A DNA stretch of 7,498 nucleotides from Acidobacteriota bacterium (GTDB taxonomy: Bacteria > Acidobacteriota > Vicinamibacteria > Vicinamibacterales > UBA2999), in assembly GCA_013813075.1 (NCBI GenBank), contig JACCSI010000445.1:1-7498 (forward strand). The letters are read 5' to 3'. Below the pieces are notes generated by a model that was not told the DNA's origin, did no database searches, and saw only the letters and a program-made list of their open reading frames with translations. Each line of letters opens with the position of its first letter. Positions within the stretch are counted from its first letter, which is position 1. A program made the position numbers and the translations under genes. Positions 6,368-7,498 of this stretch are shown piece by piece.

Positions 6368-6982
6368 ATGATTCGCGACGTGAAACGCACTTTGTCTATG
6401 ATGGGTGTGCTCGCGTTCGCCCTGATCGCTGCAGGTCCCGTCGATGCAGCCGCGCAGGTTGGCGCAGCCCCAGCGGCACAGGCACCTCCTCCACCGCCGT
6501 CGGTGAAAGTCGGGGAGCCGATGCCGGACTTCGCTTTGTCCTATCTCGAGCCCGCTCCGGACGGCGGCCGGCCACAGAACAAGACGGCACGGTTGTCTGA
6601 TTACGCCGGCAAGCAGGTTGTGGTGCTCGCGTTCTTCCCGGCCGCGTTCTCCCCCGGTTGAACGACGGAGATGTCCCGGTACCGGGACAATTACGAGCAG
6701 TTCAACGCGAATCAGGCCGCCGTATTTGGGGTCAGCGTGGATTCGACCTGGGCCAACATGGCGTTCCGCGAGCAGATGAAGCTCGACTTCCCATTGCTCA
6801 GCGACTTCAAGAAGGACTACGTGCGTAAGCTTGGCATCCTCGACGAAAACTCGGGGATGGCTCGACGCTACACGTTTGTCATCGACGAGAAAGGCATCCT
6901 GCGCCACATTGACAGTGGACAGGCCGCGCTCGACCCGGCCAGCGCCATCGGCGCGTGTTCGCTCATCAAGCAACCAAAATAG
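6368..6982 (+). CDS. Exported selenocysteine-containing peroxiredoxin (AhpC/TSA family), UGA read as Sec at residue 98
   Basis: Peroxiredoxins reduce peroxides through a nucleophilic Cys, or Sec, at the end of a P-x3-(T/S)-x2-C motif. Here the motif reads P91-AAF-S95-PG followed by TGA (6659-6661) and TTEM. The same frame continues with VFGVSVDSTWANMAFR and the R-x-TFVID strand carrying the catalytic Arg (R167), then stops at 6980-6982. One missing codon, at the catalytic residue, with intact fold on both sides is the signature of selenocysteine. A bSECIS-like hairpin follows (separate entry). The N-terminus (R3, K6, R7, then LSMMGVLAFALIAAG and an Ala-rich cleavage region near 25-30) is a Sec-type signal peptide, followed by a Pro/Ala-rich linker, so the enzyme probably acts in the periplasm. 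The only Cys is C197 near the end, a candidate resolving residue. ATG 6368 has GGGGA upstream. Alternatives are a nonsense mutation or a base error. The selenium machinery lies outside this window. Confidence 0.85.
6659..6704 (+). promoter_or_regulatory. Bacterial SECIS-like element directing Sec insertion at UGA 6659-6661
   Basis: GTCCCGGTACCGGGAC at 6673-6688 is a perfect palindrome. As RNA it folds into a GUCCCG/CGGGAC stem with loop GUAC, plus one more U-A pair (6672/6689) to give 7 bp. The first loop base is G (6679), 17 nt after the UGA. This fits the published description of bacterial SECIS elements: a short stem, a small apical loop with G in the first two positions, and a loop 16-37 nt from the UGA. 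In addition UGAAC (6659-6663) can pair with GUUCA (6700-6704), placing the UGA at the base of the longer structure as in E. coli fdhF. SelB would bind the upper hairpin. Folding was judged by eye. Confidence 0.75.
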
Positions 6983-7143
6983 CTCGCACACGTGGGCACA
7001 GCGACGTAAGCGCCAGGCCCCGCGGCCAGGACTCTCCCGTCTCATGGTCCGGCGGTGCGTTATTTCCCATCAGTTCTACATCTGGAATTACTTGCGTCCA
7101 TCTCCCTTCAGAATGTAAGCTCTGTCCTCATTCGGGGGAGACC
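6983..7143. promoter_or_regulatory. Intergenic region before the LysR gene: ribosome site, possible LTTR box
   Basis: GGGGGAG at 7134-7140 is a strong ribosome site just before ATG 7144. TTC-N8-GAA at 7074-7087 contains a T-N11-A dyad, the usual shape of a LysR-type operator, and could allow autoregulation. Such short dyads occur by chance, so this is weak. TTGCGT (7092-7097) and TGTAAG (7114-7119), 16 bp apart, form a poor promoter candidate. GGCC/GGCC arms around CCGC near 7016-7027 form a small GC hairpin with no T-run. I see no convincing terminator for the peroxiredoxin gene. Confidence 0.3.
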
Positions 7144-7498
7144 ATGTCAGTGGATCTTCGTCAGCTCGAGATCATTCGCGCCATCGCAGAGACTGGGTCG
7201 TTTACCGCCGCGGGCAACAAGCTGCACGTCTCGCAGTCGGCCATCAGCCGCCAGATTCTGCTGCTCGAAGACGAGTTGAAGGAGCCGGTCTTCCTGCGCG
7301 TCGGCCGCCGCATCCGCATCACTCCAGCCGGCGACGCGCTGCTGCAACTGTCCCATCGGGTCTTGCAGGACCTGAAGGACACCATTGCCGGCATCACCGA
7401 CAGCCAGGAGTCGCTTCGCGGCCAGGTGCGGTTGCTTGGGGGCATGACGGTCTGTCTGTATGTGTTCCCACCATTGCTCCAGGAACTGAAGCGGCAAC
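7144..7498 (+). CDS. LysR-family transcriptional regulator (N-terminal part; runs off the window)
   Basis: The 118 complete codons form the classic LysR winged helix-turn-helix. It starts DLRQLEIIRAIAETGSF, then TAAGNKLHVSQSAISRQI (the recognition helix with the family's S-Q-(S/P)-A-(I/V)-S-R signature), the wing around VFLRVGRRIRITPAGDALL, and a long linker helix (HRVLQDLKDTIAGITDSQE). The start of the ligand-binding domain follows (LRGQVRLLGGMTVCLYVFPPLL). Full-length members are about 300 residues, so roughly 180 are missing beyond the window. The ATG is preceded by GGGGGAG with 3 nt spacing. These proteins usually bind DNA as tetramers and control neighbouring or divergent genes in response to a small molecule. 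Its effector and targets cannot be told from this window. It lies 161 bp after the peroxiredoxin on the same strand, and a regulatory link between them is only possible, not shown. Confidence 0.92.
   Translation, partial: MSVDLRQLEIIRAIAETGSFTAAGNKLHVSQSAISRQILLLEDELKEPVFLRVGRRIRITPAGDALLQLSHRVLQDLKDTIAGITDSQESLRGQVRLLGGMTVCLYVFPPLLQELKRQ

Noticed and set aside
6368..6661. Peroxiredoxin as two separate genes (6368-6661 and 6671-6982)
   Set aside because: The first piece would lack the catalytic residue and half the fold; the second would start inside the catalytic helix with no ribosome site other than coding sequence.
6673..6688. Palindrome as a transcription terminator or operator
   Set aside because: It lies within the coding sequence, has no T-run, and its place after the UGA fits a SECIS role much better.
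6335..7045. Long open frame on the minus strand over the peroxiredoxin
   Set aside because: It is the antisense shadow of a clear peroxiredoxin on the + strand and shows no recognisable domain.

Overview
The window is GC-rich and densely coding, and every supported gene lies on the + strand. There is no rRNA, tRNA, CRISPR array, insertion sequence or phage gene. The protein types (a GT-C-like membrane protein, an MFS/spermidine-synthase/TPR fusion, an orphan DNA methyltransferase, an exported peroxiredoxin) and the GC-rich third codon positions suggest a soil or sediment bacterium of the Acidobacteriota (Vicinamibacteria-like) or a relative. This placement is inference; no marker gene is present.

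Layout: (1) 2-1777, the 3' part of a polytopic membrane protein. It reads in one frame throughout but is cut by an in-frame TGA at 701-703. (2) 1778-4963, a 1061-aa fusion of a duplicated 12-helix membrane domain, a spermidine-synthase-fold domain and a TPR tail. It starts at the base after the previous stop codon, so the two are probably co-transcribed. (3) 4964-5353, a gap holding short inverted repeats and a plausible 68-aa cysteine-containing small protein (5102-5308). (4) 5354-6295, a beta-class DNA methyltransferase with a TSPPYN motif and no restriction partner. (5) 6368-6982, an exported peroxiredoxin. (6) 7144 to the window end, the N-terminal third of a LysR-family regulator.

The main discovery is in gene 5. 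The peroxiredoxin frame is interrupted by TGA (6659-6661) exactly where the family has its peroxidatic cysteine (P-x3-S-x2-[UGA]-TTEM). The same frame then continues through the rest of the fold, including the catalytic Arg. Just downstream lies a perfect 16-nt palindrome that forms a hairpin with G as the first loop base, 17 nt after the UGA. This is the arrangement expected of a bacterial SECIS element. The gene is therefore best read as one selenocysteine peroxiredoxin of 204 residues, carrying a signal peptide and a single cysteine (C197) near the C-terminus. Conventional gene calling would split it into two fragments or call it a pseudogene.

The in-frame TGA in gene 1 is different. It sits in a non-catalytic loop between membrane helices with no cysteine-like motif, and is better explained by a nonsense mutation or a base error. 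Beyond gene order and likely co-transcription of genes 1 and 2, the window does not show the genes working in one pathway.
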